From: Gammaproteobacteria bacterium
Lineage (GTDB): Bacteria > Pseudomonadota > Gammaproteobacteria > Pseudomonadales > Pseudohongiellaceae
DNA: 64,000 bases
NCBI GenBank assembly: GCA_947457195.1
Contig: CANGUU010000002.1
Span: forward strand, 53,047 to 117,046
Direction of reading: 5' to 3'
Below the pieces are notes generated by a model. That model did not search any database. It saw nothing but the letters and a program-made list of their open reading frames with translations, and was not told the origin of the DNA. The first letter of the stretch is position 1. Each line of letters begins with the position of its first letter. This document shows, piece after piece, positions 1-9,691 of the stretch. The position numbers were made by a program, and so were the translations under genes.

Positions 1-1
1 A

Positions 2-457
2 CAGGCCAGCTTCGACAGCGCCACGCTGGCAGCGGCACTCGATTCGGCGATCGACGAGGCGCGCGTCACGGGCTACGAGGTGTTGGATGCGTACGACGAT
101 TATTATTATTCCCGGGGCAATCAACTGCCGCTGCCCGTGCTACGCGTCACCTTCGATGACCCGGCGGAAAGCTGGCTGTATGTCGATCCGGTGCGTGGTG
201 AGTTGCTGTCGGTAATACACAAGTACAGTCGGCTCGAGCGCTGGCTCTACAGTGGTCTGCACAGTCTCGACTTTGCCTTCTGGTACCACAAGCGACCGCT
301 GTGGGACATCGGTGTGCTGGCCTTGTTGAGCGGTGGTCTGTTGCTGAGCCTGGTGGGTCTCTACTTGAGTCTCAAGCGCGTTGGGCAGGATTTGCGTCGT
401 GCCTTCGAGCGTCTGACGCGCGGCAAAGGCCGCCGCGAAGTGGCCTCACAGACCTGA
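2..457 (+). CDS. PepSY-domain membrane protein, C-terminal part
   Basis: This gene is cut by the left edge of the window; the open frame runs in from base 2 and ends at the TGA at 455-457. The visible part carries a PepSY-like segment (FDDPAESWLYVDPVRGELLS) followed by the usual W-Y-S-G-L-H-S-L-D block and one strong hydrophobic helix (IGVLALLSGGLLLSLVGLYL) close to the C-terminus. PepSY-associated transmembrane proteins typically sit in the inner membrane and are often linked to metal uptake or redox functions, but nothing here shows a substrate. The basic tail after the helix suggests a cytoplasmic C-terminus. The family call is reasonably safe; the role is unknown. Confidence 0.75.
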   Translation, partial: QASFDSATLAAALDSAIDEARVTGYEVLDAYDDYYYSRGNQLPLPVLRVTFDDPAESWLYVDPVRGELLSVIHKYSRLERWLYSGLHSLDFAFWYHKRPLWDIGVLALLSGGLLLSLVGLYLSLKRVGQDLRRAFERLTRGKGRREVASQT

Positions 458-487
458 GGCGTTGCTGGCGCCGCGTGGCCGCGTTAC

Positions 488-1438
488 TCACTCGACCGTA
501 ACGTTCAGGTTGACCAATTCCACCGCTCTGCCGAAGTTGGCTGTGAAGACGGCAGCGAGTACTTCTGTCTGCAACCTGGCAAGTTCACCACCCAGAGCGG
601 GCTGCAGGCCGAGGTGCAGCGTTCGGCCCCCCTCGAGGAAGGTGGCCAGTGCAGCGCCCAACTGACGGGCCATGTCCTCACTGTCCGGGGTGAGAAACAA
701 ATAGACGGAGCGCAGTTGTGACTGCAGGTGCGGTCGCATGGCGGCCGCGTCCCTGTCGTAGGTCGCTGCGTACCCCTGCAGCCAGCGCTCGACGATGCCG
801 AGATCGGACACTTGCAGTGTCGCGCGAGGGAGCGCGAAACCGGGCGGCAGCACGGCCTCATTGGGCTCTGCGCCAGTGGCTGGCGGCTGCTTGCCGAGCA
901 GTTGAGCAGGAGTAGCGTGCCGGGTCTCTGCTTCGGCTGCCAGCGCAAACAAGGCGGGGATCACCAAATCCACCTTGGCCAGAATCCGCTCATCCGGGCC
1001 CGGTTGGTAGCGGTAGTCCAGGTCGAGGCTGAGCCGCAGGGTGTCATTCTGCAGCAGGTCATGGTTGAAGGCTGGCCAGTAGGAGGCACCCAGTAGAGTC
1101 TCACCGTTGATCCCACGGGGAAAGTGCAGGTCCTCGGCATGCAGGTGCAGAGACCACGGCACCTCGTGACCAAAATCCAGCTCGGATAACATCAAGGACT
1201 CCAGCTCCACCGTCAGGGAGGGCGTGACCAGCTGCAGACCAGCCAGTTGAAGATCCCCGTGCCAGCCCAGCCTTGCGTCGCGATAGTGCGCCTCCTGCAC
1301 GAGTCCGCTGTCTACAAGATTGGCCAGAGCCGCTTGAACGGCCACGCCAACGCGGTATTGCAGCAGAAGATAGGCGCAGAGCCCTGCCAACAGCAGCGTG
1401 ACCGGAAGGCCATAGACGAGTTTTTGCCGGCGTGTCAT
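488..1438 (-). CDS. Hypothetical protein with N-terminal membrane anchor
   Basis: I do not recognise a named family. The start is placed at the ATG at 1438 because GAAGGAG lies 8 bases upstream of it; a longer frame from 1462 would begin upstream of that ribosome-binding site. The 316-residue product starts with basic residues (MTRRQK) and one hydrophobic helix (residues about 9-30). The rest looks exported and beta-rich, with alternating hydrophobic residues in a pattern reminiscent of DUF945 or AsmA-like periplasmic proteins. No catalytic motif is visible. It ends 30 bases after the PepSY gene on the opposite strand, so the two converge. It reads away from ispB's 3' end on the same strand (40-base gap) and may share the ispB transcript. 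Confidence 0.6.
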   Translation of the reverse strand: MTRRQKLVYGLPVTLLLAGLCAYLLLQYRVGVAVQAALANLVDSGLVQEAHYRDARLGWHGDLQLAGLQLVTPSLTVELESLMLSELDFGHEVPWSLHLHAEDLHFPRGINGETLLGASYWPAFNHDLLQNDTLRLSLDLDYRYQPGPDERILAKVDLVIPALFALAAEAETRHATPAQLLGKQPPATGAEPNEAVLPPGFALPRATLQVSDLGIVERWLQGYAATYDRDAAAMRPHLQSQLRSVYLFLTPDSEDMARQLGAALATFLEGGRTLHLGLQPALGGELARLQTEVLAAVFTANFGRAVELVNLNVTVE

Positions 1439-1478
1439 GCGACGTGCTCCTTCAATGATCACCCGCGACCCGGCGACC

Positions 1479-2444
1479 TCAGCTCTTGCGGTTCAGTGCG
1501 GCGTCCGCTACCTGTTCGAGTCCGTGGCGGAAGGGCGACGCCGGAATGATGTCGAGAGCGCGCAGCGCCTGCACGATGCGTTGCTGTGCCTGCCGACGGG
1601 TATGCTCCAGCGCTCCAGAGCGCTTTACCACAGCGATGATGTCCGACAGCCTTTCGAGACCACCGTTTTCGATCGCTGCCGTGATCAGGGCCCGCTCGGC
1701 GGGCGACCCCTCTTGCAGGACGTAGATGAGCGGCAGTGTCGGCTTACCCTCGGCAAGATCGTCCCCGACGTTCTTGCCGAGCTCGGCGGCCGAGCCCTCG
1801 TAGTCGAGCACATCGTCGATCAGCTGAAAAGCCATGCCCACCTCGAGACCGAACTGATGCAACTGCTGCTGAACCTCCAGCGCAGCACCGGCCAGGATAG
1901 CAGCCGTGCTGCAGGCCGCGGCGAAGAGGATGGCGGTCTTGTTGCGGATAACCTGCAGGTAGGCTGCCTCGGTGGTTTGGGGGTTCCTCTTGTGGATCAG
2001 TTGCAGGACCTCCCCCTCGGAAATACGGTTGGTCGTGGTGGCCATGACGTCCATGATCGGCAAGCTGCCAATGCGCACCAGTAGTTCGAAGGCACGTGAA
2101 TAGATGAAGTCACCGACCAGCACACTGGACGGATTGTCCCATTTCACATTGGCGGTTGGCCTCCCACGGCGCAGTTCGGACATGTCCACCACATCGTCGT
2201 GCAACAGGGTGGCCGTGTGGAGAAACTCGATGACGGTGGCAAGGTCGACGTGCCGGTCGCCCTGGTAGCCCAGCGCCCTGGCGCAGAGCAGGACCAGCGT
2301 CGGCCGCATGCGCTTGCCTCCGGCGTCGATGATGTAATGCCCGATGCTCTCGATGAGCGGGACCTCGGAATACAGTTCGCTGACCACCTTTCTGTTCAGC
2401 GCTGCGAAGTCCTCAGCCACGACGGCGTGTATGTGCTTTACCAT
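1479..2444 (-). CDS. ispB: Octaprenyl diphosphate synthase
   Basis: This all-trans polyprenyl diphosphate synthase makes the ubiquinone side chain by adding isopentenyl units to farnesyl diphosphate. The 321-residue product matches the E. coli length (323). The first aspartate-rich motif is DDVVD at residues 83-87 and the second is DDVLD at about 210-214; the small residue Ala78 five positions before the first motif is typical of long-chain enzymes. GGKRMRP (42-48) and GDDLAEGKPTLPLIY are further family blocks. I chose the ATG at 2444 (MVKHIHAV) because it fits the family N-terminus; an upstream in-frame start at 2480 would add 12 unrelated residues. The gene is divergent from rplU, the usual gammaproteobacterial arrangement, with about 330 bases between the two starts. 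Confidence 0.95.
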   Translation of the reverse strand: MVKHIHAVVAEDFAALNRKVVSELYSEVPLIESIGHYIIDAGGKRMRPTLVLLCARALGYQGDRHVDLATVIEFLHTATLLHDDVVDMSELRRGRPTANVKWDNPSSVLVGDFIYSRAFELLVRIGSLPIMDVMATTTNRISEGEVLQLIHKRNPQTTEAAYLQVIRNKTAILFAAACSTAAILAGAALEVQQQLHQFGLEVGMAFQLIDDVLDYEGSAAELGKNVGDDLAEGKPTLPLIYVLQEGSPAERALITAAIENGGLERLSDIIAVVKRSGALEHTRRQAQQRIVQALRALDIIPASPFRHGLEQVADAALNRKS

Positions 2445-2640
2445 GTGAGTCCAGCAAGACCTAGGGGTCGCTGCTGGCACCCCTGACTACGACAAGGCCG
2501 CGATGCTACTGCCCGCGGCGGTGGCAGGCAAACGACGGGGCGGGGCGATAACGCGCGCGCTGGACCGGTGGGCCATGTTGCCGCCGGGGTCCTCCGCTGG
2601 CGGTCCCGCCCCGCACCGCAAGGCCCTGCCAAACAAAAAG

Positions 2641-2670
2641 TTGCAGGTCGCCGAGGTCTTTCCGTACAAT
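2641..2670 (+). promoter_or_regulatory. Probable sigma-70 promoter for rplU
   Basis: The -35 box is TTGCAG at 2641-2646 and the -10 box is TACAAT at 2665-2670, with an 18-base spacer. The -10 matches the consensus at five of six positions; the -35 is weaker. It lies about 110 bases before the rplU start, in the ispB-rplU divergent region, where a strong ribosomal protein promoter is expected. The rest of the intergenic stretch (2445-2640) shows nothing I can name. Confidence 0.5.
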
Positions 2671-2778
2671 CGCCGCCCTTCGCAAGGGGTACGGCATCAC
2701 AGCCCCGGCAAACCCCGATGCTGACCCCGCTGGGCAGTGTCGGCGGCCGCCAAGCGGTCTACATTTCTGGAGCAGGCT

Positions 2779-3090
2779 ATGTACGCAGTCATTGAAAGTG
2801 GTGGCAAACAGCACCGTGTGGTCGAAGGTGAAGTGCTGAAGCTCGAAAAAATCGAACAGGCAACGGGAGCCACGATCAGCTTCGATAAGGTCCTGATGGT
2901 AGGTGCCGGAGCCGACGTCAAAATCGGTGCCCCTTATGTCGCCAGTGGCAAGGTAACGGCCGAAGTCATCAGCCACGGCCGGGCCGACAAGGTCAAAATC
3001 ATCAAGTTCCGCCGTCGCAAACACTATCGGAAACAGCAGGGCCACCGTCAGTGGTTCACCGAAGTGAAGATCACCAGCATCAGCGCCTGA
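2779..3090 (+). CDS. rplU: 50S ribosomal protein L21
   Basis: L21 binds 23S rRNA in the large ribosomal subunit. The product is 103 residues, the same as in E. coli, and starts [14 protein letters not shown]; the tail [19 protein letters not shown] is the conserved basic rRNA-binding end. The ATG at 2779 is preceded by CTGGAG at the right distance; an earlier in-frame start at 2737 would add 14 residues absent from the family. It is first in the operon with rpmA (37 bases downstream). Confidence 0.98.
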   Translation: MYAVIESGGKQHRVVEGEVLKLEKIEQATGATISFDKVLMVGAGADVKIGAPYVASGKVTAEVISHGRADKVKIIKFRRRKHYRKQQGHRQWFTEVKITSISA

Positions 3091-3127
3091 TCGGCGACAC
3101 AGCAGCAACTTTCTTCAGGAGTTTGTC

Positions 3128-3400
3128 ATGGCTCACAAAAAAGCAGGCGGTAGTACCAGCAACGGCCGCGACAGCAAATCCAAACGCCTCGGCGTCAAGC
3201 GCTTTGGCGGTCAGGAAGTGCTGGCTGGCAATATCATCGTCCGGCAACGTGGCACCCGTTACCATGCTGGCGTGAACGTGGGCATGGGCAAGGATCACAC
3301 CCTGTTCGCCAAAGCAGACGGCGCGGTGAAGTTCCAGTTCAAGGGACCGCAAAACCGCTGCTTCGTCAGCATCGAAACAGCCGAAGCCGTCTCCGCCTGA
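3128..3400 (+). CDS. rpmA: 50S ribosomal protein L27
   Basis: L27 lies near the peptidyl transferase centre of the large subunit. The 90-residue product begins [20 protein letters not shown], the standard N-terminus whose flexible end reaches the tRNA acceptor arms. CAGGAG precedes the ATG. There is no N-terminal cleavage extension of the type found in Firmicutes. It is the last gene before a strong terminator, so rplU-rpmA form a two-gene unit and obgE must be read from its own promoter or by read-through. Confidence 0.98.
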   Translation: MAHKKAGGSTSNGRDSKSKRLGVKRFGGQEVLAGNIIVRQRGTRYHAGVNVGMGKDHTLFAKADGAVKFQFKGPQNRCFVSIETAEAVSA

Positions 3401-3417
3401 GTCGTCCCGGAACGTCG

Positions 3418-3446
3418 AAAAAGCCCTGTCTTTACAGGGCTTTTTT
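3418..3446 (+). terminator. Rho-independent terminator after rpmA
   Basis: A hairpin with the core stem AGCCCTGT / ACAGGGCT and loop CTTT is followed by a run of six T (3441-3446); the preceding A run (3418-3422) extends the stem. It starts 17 bases after the rpmA stop. Confidence 0.93.
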
Positions 3447-3524
3447 CATGCAGGATCCCCCATTCTCTCAGCGCTCCACTGGTCCGCGAAAGCCAGTGGC
3501 GTCGGCCCCCGCGATCAACTGTGA

Positions 3525-4769
<1,245 letters not shown>

Positions 4770-4780
4770 GTATAGAGCTC

Positions 4781-5902
4781 GTGAACAATCGTGACCTACT
4801 CAAGAAAGCCCGCACCTGGATCATCAAGATCGGCAGTTCCTTGCTTACCGACAACGGTAAAGGACTCAATCTGGACAGCATCGGGCGCTGGGCGCAGCAG
4901 ATCAGTCTGTTGCAGGACATGGGTCTGGATGTGGTTCTGGTTTCCTCCGGAGCAGTAGCCGAAGGCGTCAGCCGTCTGGGTTTGCCCGGACGTCCTACCG
5001 CCATACATGAGCAGCAGGCCGCTGCAGCAGTGGGCCAGATGGGGCTCATCCAGGCCTATGAGTCGCGCTTCAAGACCTTTGGCAAACATACGGCGCAGAT
5101 CCTGCTCACCCACGACGATCTGTCCAACCGTAAGCGCTACCTAAACGCGCGGGCCACGCTGCGTACCCTGCTCGACATGAAGGTTATTCCCGTCATCAAC
5201 GAGAACGACACCGTTGTCACCGACGAAATCTGTTTTGGTGACAACGATACGCTGGGAGCACTGGTCGCGAACCTCATCAATGCCGATGTGCTGGTCATCC
5301 TCACCGATCAGCAAGGGGTGTTCGATGCAGACCCACGCTCGAATGCGACTGCCAGACTCATCAGCGAGGCAAGCAGCCATGACGAGATGCTGATGGCGGT
5401 GGCTGGTGGCGGCGGCGCGCTGGGTAAAGGCGGCATGGTCACCAAGATTCGGGCGGCCCGGCTGGCTTCTCGTTCCGGTACCGCGACCTGCATCGTGCAT
5501 GGCAGCAGCCCGGATGTGCTGCTGGCCCTGCAGCGCGGTCAGCCGCTCGGTACCTTGCTGGTGCCGGACAGCCAGCCGCTGGCTGCCCGCAAGCAATGGT
5601 TGGCCTCGCATCTGCAGGTGCGGGGAGTCCTCACGTTGGATGCCGGTGCCGTGAGAGTGCTGCTGGGTTCCGGCAAAAGCCTCCTGCCCGTCGGGGTCAA
5701 GGCCGTGAGCGGACACTTCAAGCGCGGTGATCTGGTGGCCTGTCAGGATGAGGCGGGCATCGCCATCGCCCATGGCCTCGTCAACTACGACAGGGAAGAA
5801 GCCGCCTTGCTGTTGGGCAAGGGCAGCGAGCAGATCGCCGCCATTCTGGGCTACGACGGCGACCACGAACTGATCCATCGGGACAATCTCGCTCTGCTCT
5901 GA
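4781..5902 (+). CDS. proB: Glutamate 5-kinase
   Basis: ProB phosphorylates glutamate to glutamyl 5-phosphate, the first and feedback-inhibited step of proline synthesis. The 373-residue product has the amino acid kinase fold (IKIGSSLLT near residue 16, [38 protein letters not shown]) and a C-terminal PUA domain, the full-length architecture. The start codon is GTG at 4781. It follows obgE by 11 bases, a conserved arrangement, so the two are co-transcribed. The 3' end is marked by a strong terminator shared with the convergent rpsT. Confidence 0.97.
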   Translation: MNNRDLLKKARTWIIKIGSSLLTDNGKGLNLDSIGRWAQQISLLQDMGLDVVLVSSGAVAEGVSRLGLPGRPTAIHEQQAAAAVGQMGLIQAYESRFKTFGKHTAQILLTHDDLSNRKRYLNARATLRTLLDMKVIPVINENDTVVTDEICFGDNDTLGALVANLINADVLVILTDQQGVFDADPRSNATARLISEASSHDEMLMAVAGGGGALGKGGMVTKIRAARLASRSGTATCIVHGSSPDVLLALQRGQPLGTLLVPDSQPLAARKQWLASHLQVRGVLTLDAGAVRVLLGSGKSLLPVGVKAVSGHFKRGDLVACQDEAGIAIAHGLVNYDREEAALLLGKGSEQIAAILGYDGDHELIHRDNLALL

Positions 5903-5913
5903 ACGCAGAGGCG

Positions 5914-5943
5914 AAAAAAAACCGGCCTGAGGCCGGTTTTTTT
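5914..5943. terminator. Bidirectional terminator between proB and rpsT
   Basis: The perfect stem ACCGGCC / GGCCGGT with loop TGA is flanked by an A run on the left and a T run on the right. It can therefore end proB on the plus strand and rpsT on the minus strand. It lies 11 bases after the proB stop and about 86 bases after the rpsT stop. Confidence 0.93.
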
Positions 5944-6029
5944 GATCCTGCTGCTGCTGCGGTTTTGCGGCCAAAGAGCCTGAACGAGCCCGCCTGCAGC
6001 GACTGGCCTTCGAGGCCCGACTGGCTTGC

Positions 6030-6299
6030 TCAGGCCGCCTTCAGGGCCTTGATGGCGTCATTGAGACGGCTCTTATGCCTTGCAGCCTTGTTTTTGTGGA
6101 TGATGCCTTTGTCGGCCATGCGGTCGATGACAGGCACGGCTTCGGCATACGCTGCCGAGGCAGCTGCATAATCTTTGGCGGCGATGGCCGCTACCACTTT
6201 CTTCAGGTAGGTGCGGACCATGGAGCGGAAGCTGGCATTGTGCTGACGGTGCTTTTCGGCCTGTTTGGCGCGCTTGAGTGCTTGTACGGTATTGGCCAA
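6030..6299 (-). CDS. rpsT: 30S ribosomal protein S20, TTG start
   Basis: S20 binds 16S rRNA and is needed for 30S assembly. The 89-residue product aligns over its whole length with the family: [20 protein letters not shown] at the start, then [12 protein letters not shown] and a helical lysine-rich C-terminus. The start is the TTG at 6299, because the family begins M-A-N and GAGGAG sits 6 bases upstream. Reading from the next in-frame ATG at 6395 would add 32 residues that resemble nothing. E. coli rpsT also uses UUG, and that weak start is part of S20 feedback control, so the same translational control is plausible here. It converges with proB. Confidence 0.96.
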   Translation of the reverse strand: MANTVQALKRAKQAEKHRQHNASFRSMVRTYLKKVVAAIAAKDYAAASAAYAEAVPVIDRMADKGIIHKNKAARHKSRLNDAIKALKAA

Positions 6300-6393
6300 G
6301 GGAAACTCCTCAGTGCAATCGATCGCGAATGCCGATCGTGGTTGTGGTGATATGTGGCATAGCGGGCTGGCTGGCAGCCCGAAAAAGGCGGGC

Positions 6394-6423
6394 ATTCTGA
6401 GGGGGCGCTGCTTCTCAAGTCAA
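6394..6423 (-). promoter_or_regulatory. Probable sigma-70 promoter for rpsT
   Basis: Read on the minus strand, TTGACT (plus 6418-6423) and CAGAAT (plus 6394-6399) are separated by 18 bases. The -35 box matches consensus at five of six positions. Transcription would start near 6387 and give a leader of about 88 bases before the TTG start. It occupies the divergent rpsT-murJ region. Confidence 0.6.
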
Positions 6424-6505
6424 GAGCGAGCCGCCGTGCCGGCAACTGGAATCCCCCTGGTTATGCCAGTAGCATGGCCGAAATCCCCGCTATTTGCCCT
6501 CCTTG

Positions 6506-8089
6506 ATGCAGTCCCCTCCTCCAGAGCGGCGCGAGTCCGCAGCGGATCAGCGCCCTGCGCAGGGCTTGCTGCGTTCCTCCCTGGTCACTTCCGGGGGTAC
6601 TTTTCTGTCCCGCCTGCTCGGCATGGCGCGGGAAACCGTGTTTGCTGCACTTTTCGGGGACGATGCCGCCGCAGACGCCTTCTTCGTGGCGTTCCGCATC
6701 CCGAATTTTCTGCGCCGACTGTTTGCCGAGGGGGCCTTTTCCCAGGCCTTCGTGCCGGTGCTGGCGGAACGACGTCGCCAACAGACCCCGGTCGAGGTCA
6801 AGCGCTTCCTGGACCATGTGGCAGGCTCGCTCGGACTCATCCTGGCGGTCATCACGGTCGTCGGCGTGGTGGCGGCACCACTGTTCGGCGCCCTGTTCGG
6901 CGCCGGCTACCTCGATCAGCCGGCCAAATTCGACCTGCTGGTCGAGATGCTGCGGCTGACCTTTCCCTATCTCATCCTGATTTCGCTGACAGGTTTCGCT
7001 GGCGCCATCCTCAACAGCTATGGGCACTTTGCCGTGCCGGCGCTGACCCCCGTCATCCTCAACGTGGTGCTGATCCTGTCGGCGCTGCTGCTGTCGCCGC
7101 TGTTTGCTGAACCCACCATTGCCCTGGCCTGGGGTGTGCTGCTGGCCGGCCTGCTGCAGCTGATGTTCCAGCTGCCCTTTCTTGCCCATCTGCGCATGCT
7201 GCCAAGGCCGCGACTGGATCGGCGCAACGAGGGCGTGAAGAAAATCATCTCCCTGATGCTGCCTGTCATGTTCAGTGTGTCGGTGGGACAGATCAACCTG
7301 CTGCTCGATACTGTGCTTGCCACCTCCATAGAAGGTGACGGCAGCGTCAGCTGGCTGTACTACACCGACCGCTTGGTGGAATTACCGCTCGGTATCTTCG
7401 CGACGGCCATCGCCACGGTGATCCTGCCCGCCCTGTCCCGCATCAAGAGTGAAGGCGATGAGTCGGGTTTCTCCCATGCCGTGGAGTGGGGCCTGCGTTG
7501 CTGCCTGCTGGTGGGTCTGCCAGCCTGTGCCGGTCTGTTGCTGCTGGCAGAGCCGATGGTCATCACGCTGTATCAGCGCGGGGAATTCGGGGTCGATTCG
7601 GTGGCGCCGACCACCCGCAGTGTGCAGGCCTTGGGATCCGGCCTGCTGGCCTTCATGGCGATCAAGATTCTTGCATCGGCTTACTTCTCACGACAGGACA
7701 CCCGTACTCCGGTGCGTTGTGGACTCATTTCCATGGTGAGCAACATGGTCATCAACCTGCTGCTCATCATCCCGCTCCGCCATGTCGGGCTTGCGCTCGC
7801 CACGTCGATCGCGGCGTTCGTCAATGCCGGGCTGTTGCTGCAGGGTCTGCTGCGTGCCGATGTGCTGAGGCTCTCCGCGGTCTTCTGGTGGCTGCTGCTG
7901 CGTATCGCGCTGGCCACCTTGGCGATGGGGCTGGCCCTGCGGATGCTGGACCAGCCCACCGAGGTCTGGCTGGCGTGGAGCGATGCGCTGCGTGTGGCTT
8001 ATCTGCTCGGAGAATGTCTGGCCGGCGGTCTGGTGTACCTGGTGGTGGCCTGGGCCGTTGGATTGCGGCCAGCCCAGTTTCGTGCCTGA
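6506..8089 (+). CDS. murJ: Lipid II flippase MurJ
   Basis: MurJ moves lipid II across the inner membrane for peptidoglycan synthesis. The product is about 527 residues with some 14 hydrophobic helices. The family opening is clear (SGGTFLSRLLGMARE, then AFFVAFRIPNFLRRLFAEGA). The ATG at 6506 was chosen as the first ATG; no good ribosome-binding site precedes it, and a TTG four codons upstream (6494) is an alternative. The N-terminal 20 residues are variable in the family, so the exact start is uncertain. It sits in the conserved rpsT | murJ-ribF order. ribF starts 38 bases downstream. Confidence 0.95.
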   Translation: MQSPPPERRESAADQRPAQGLLRSSLVTSGGTFLSRLLGMARETVFAALFGDDAAADAFFVAFRIPNFLRRLFAEGAFSQAFVPVLAERRRQQTPVEVKRFLDHVAGSLGLILAVITVVGVVAAPLFGALFGAGYLDQPAKFDLLVEMLRLTFPYLILISLTGFAGAILNSYGHFAVPALTPVILNVVLILSALLLSPLFAEPTIALAWGVLLAGLLQLMFQLPFLAHLRMLPRPRLDRRNEGVKKIISLMLPVMFSVSVGQINLLLDTVLATSIEGDGSVSWLYYTDRLVELPLGIFATAIATVILPALSRIKSEGDESGFSHAVEWGLRCCLLVGLPACAGLLLLAEPMVITLYQRGEFGVDSVAPTTRSVQALGSGLLAFMAIKILASAYFSRQDTRTPVRCGLISMVSNMVINLLLIIPLRHVGLALATSIAAFVNAGLLLQGLLRADVLRLSAVFWWLLLRIALATLAMGLALRMLDQPTEVWLAWSDALRVAYLLGECLAGGLVYLVVAWAVGLRPAQFRA

Positions 8090-8115
8090 AGGCTCCGTTG
8101 CCAGCAGTCCCTCCG

Positions 8116-8121
8116 TATAAT
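8116..8121 (+). promoter_or_regulatory. Perfect -10 box directly upstream of ribF
   Basis: TATAAT ends only six bases before the GTG start of ribF. A transcript made from it would begin at or next to the start codon and would have no leader. No convincing -35 box is present at 16-18 bases. This may be a real promoter giving a leaderless message, or ribF may simply be read from murJ. Confidence 0.4.
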
Positions 8122-8127
8122 CGCCCC

Positions 8128-9117
8128 GTGCAAGCCTCTCAACAGTCGAAGATCCAAGTCTTTCGCTCCGCCAGTGCGGCACGCGCCGCCATGCCCGGCT
8201 GCGTGGTCACCATCGGCAAGTACGATGGTGTGCATCTTGGTCATCAGAAGATTCTCGAGGTCCTCAAGCAGGAGGCGCTACGGCTGGACTTGCCGGCACT
8301 GGTGCTGCTGAGCGAGCCGCAGCCCGAAGAGTTCTTCAGTGGTGACCTGGCACCCCCGCGTCTCGCCTTGTTCGAGGAGAAGGTGGCCCTGCTGGAAGCC
8401 CAGGCGATTCCTGCGGTGTTCTGCACGGAGTTCGATGCGGGCTTCAGCCGCCAGTCGCCCCGCGAATTCGTCGAGGAGTTTCTCTGCAGAGGGCTTGGCA
8501 TGCGCAGCGTGGTCGTTGGCGAGGATTTCTGCTTCGGTCACAAGCGCAGCGGCTCTGTGGCTACCTTGCGCGAACTCGGCGCGGAGCAAGGCTTCGATGT
8601 CGTGAGCGTGGCTCCCTGCCTGCGTGCGCAAGAACGTGTCAGCAGTACGCTGGTGCGACACTATCTGCAGGCTGGCAACTGCCAAAAAGTGGCGCAGTTG
8701 CTCGGGCGCCCTTACGCGGTGACCGGCGCAGTCGTCGCGGGGCGGCGACTTGGACGTGAGCTTGGGTTCCCCACGGCCAATCTCGAGCTTGGTGCCCGCC
8801 GTTTGCCGATGACCGGCATTTTTGTGGTCGAGACCCGTCTGGATGGCGAAACGCTGCATGGGGTCGCCAGCCTGGGGTACAACCCGACGGTCAGTGACGA
8901 GCGGCAGGTAAAGCTGGAGGTTCATCTGCTCGACTTTGCCGGCGATCTCTACGGCAAGACCCTGCAAGTTGCCTTCCTCCACAAGCTGCGCGACGAAGCA
9001 CGCTATGATTCCCTGGAGTTGCTGAAGCGGCAGATCGCTGCGGACGTGGCAACCGCACGACGATTCCTGCAGGAGCAGGACGGGTGGCCTGCGGCAGCGG
9101 GGCGCTTGCCAGCATGA
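8128..9117 (+). CDS. ribF: Bifunctional riboflavin kinase / FAD synthetase
   Basis: RibF converts riboflavin to FMN and then FAD. The 329-residue product has the N-terminal FAD synthetase (nucleotidyltransferase) domain with the motif GKYDGVHLGH, RVSSTLVR, and a C-terminal flavokinase domain beginning about GRPYAVTGAVV and containing GFPTANLEL. The nucleotidyltransferase motif has Lys-Tyr where most relatives have Asn-Phe. I placed the start at the GTG at 8128, which aligns the N-terminus with the E. coli protein; the ATG at 8191 would cut into the first strand. No Shine-Dalgarno is visible. Normally ileS follows; here lspA follows after 34 bases. Confidence 0.94.
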   Translation: MQASQQSKIQVFRSASAARAAMPGCVVTIGKYDGVHLGHQKILEVLKQEALRLDLPALVLLSEPQPEEFFSGDLAPPRLALFEEKVALLEAQAIPAVFCTEFDAGFSRQSPREFVEEFLCRGLGMRSVVVGEDFCFGHKRSGSVATLRELGAEQGFDVVSVAPCLRAQERVSSTLVRHYLQAGNCQKVAQLLGRPYAVTGAVVAGRRLGRELGFPTANLELGARRLPMTGIFVVETRLDGETLHGVASLGYNPTVSDERQVKLEVHLLDFAGDLYGKTLQVAFLHKLRDEARYDSLELLKRQIAADVATARRFLQEQDGWPAAAGRLPA

Positions 9118-9151
9118 TGTGCTTCCCACAAACCCTGCAGTCGAGACAGTA

Positions 9152-9691
9152 ATGACTTCCACCAGCCACTCCGTCGCGTCGCCACCCGTGGTCATCAAGG
9201 CATCGACACTCATCGTCTTGTGCGCGCTGCTGCTGATTGCCGACCAGGTCAGCAAAACCCTCTGCACGCGGTATCTCGAGCTGGGTTTGCCCGTGACCGT
9301 GTTTCCCGGCTTCGACTTGCTGCTGGCGCACAATGCGGGTGCTGCATTCAGTTTCCTGCATGAGGCCGGTGGCTGGCAGCGCTGGCTGCTGACCGGCGTT
9401 TCGGCAGTCGTCAGCTCAGTGGTCATCGTCTGGCTCTGGCGCCTGCCCCGTCATCAGATCCTGCTGTCGCTAGCCCTCACCCTCGTGCTGGCGGGTGCGC
9501 TTGGCAACCTCTGCGACCGGCTGCTGTTCGGCTACGTCATCGATTTCATCAGTGTTTACTACGGGCCGTGGCGCTTTGCCACGTTCAACGTGGCCGACAG
9601 TGCCATTTCGGTGGGGGCCGTGCTGCTGGTACTCGACGTCGTTCGCAACGGCCACGGCAACGCGGAAACACAGGGCGCGGCCCATGACTGA
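9152..9691 (+). CDS. lspA: Prolipoprotein signal peptidase II
   Basis: LspA is the inner-membrane aspartyl protease that removes signal peptides from lipidated prolipoproteins. The product is 179 residues with four hydrophobic helices. The conserved blocks are DQVSK in the first helix, NAGAAFSF, GALGNLCDRL (first catalytic Asp) and FNVADSAISVG (second catalytic Asp). The ATG at 9152 is used; an in-frame upstream start at 9119 would add 11 residues. The gene overlaps fkpB by 8 bases (ATGACTGA), indicating translational coupling. Confidence 0.96.
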   Translation: MTSTSHSVASPPVVIKASTLIVLCALLLIADQVSKTLCTRYLELGLPVTVFPGFDLLLAHNAGAAFSFLHEAGGWQRWLLTGVSAVVSSVVIVWLWRLPRHQILLSLALTLVLAGALGNLCDRLLFGYVIDFISVYYGPWRFATFNVADSAISVGAVLLVLDVVRNGHGNAETQGAAHD

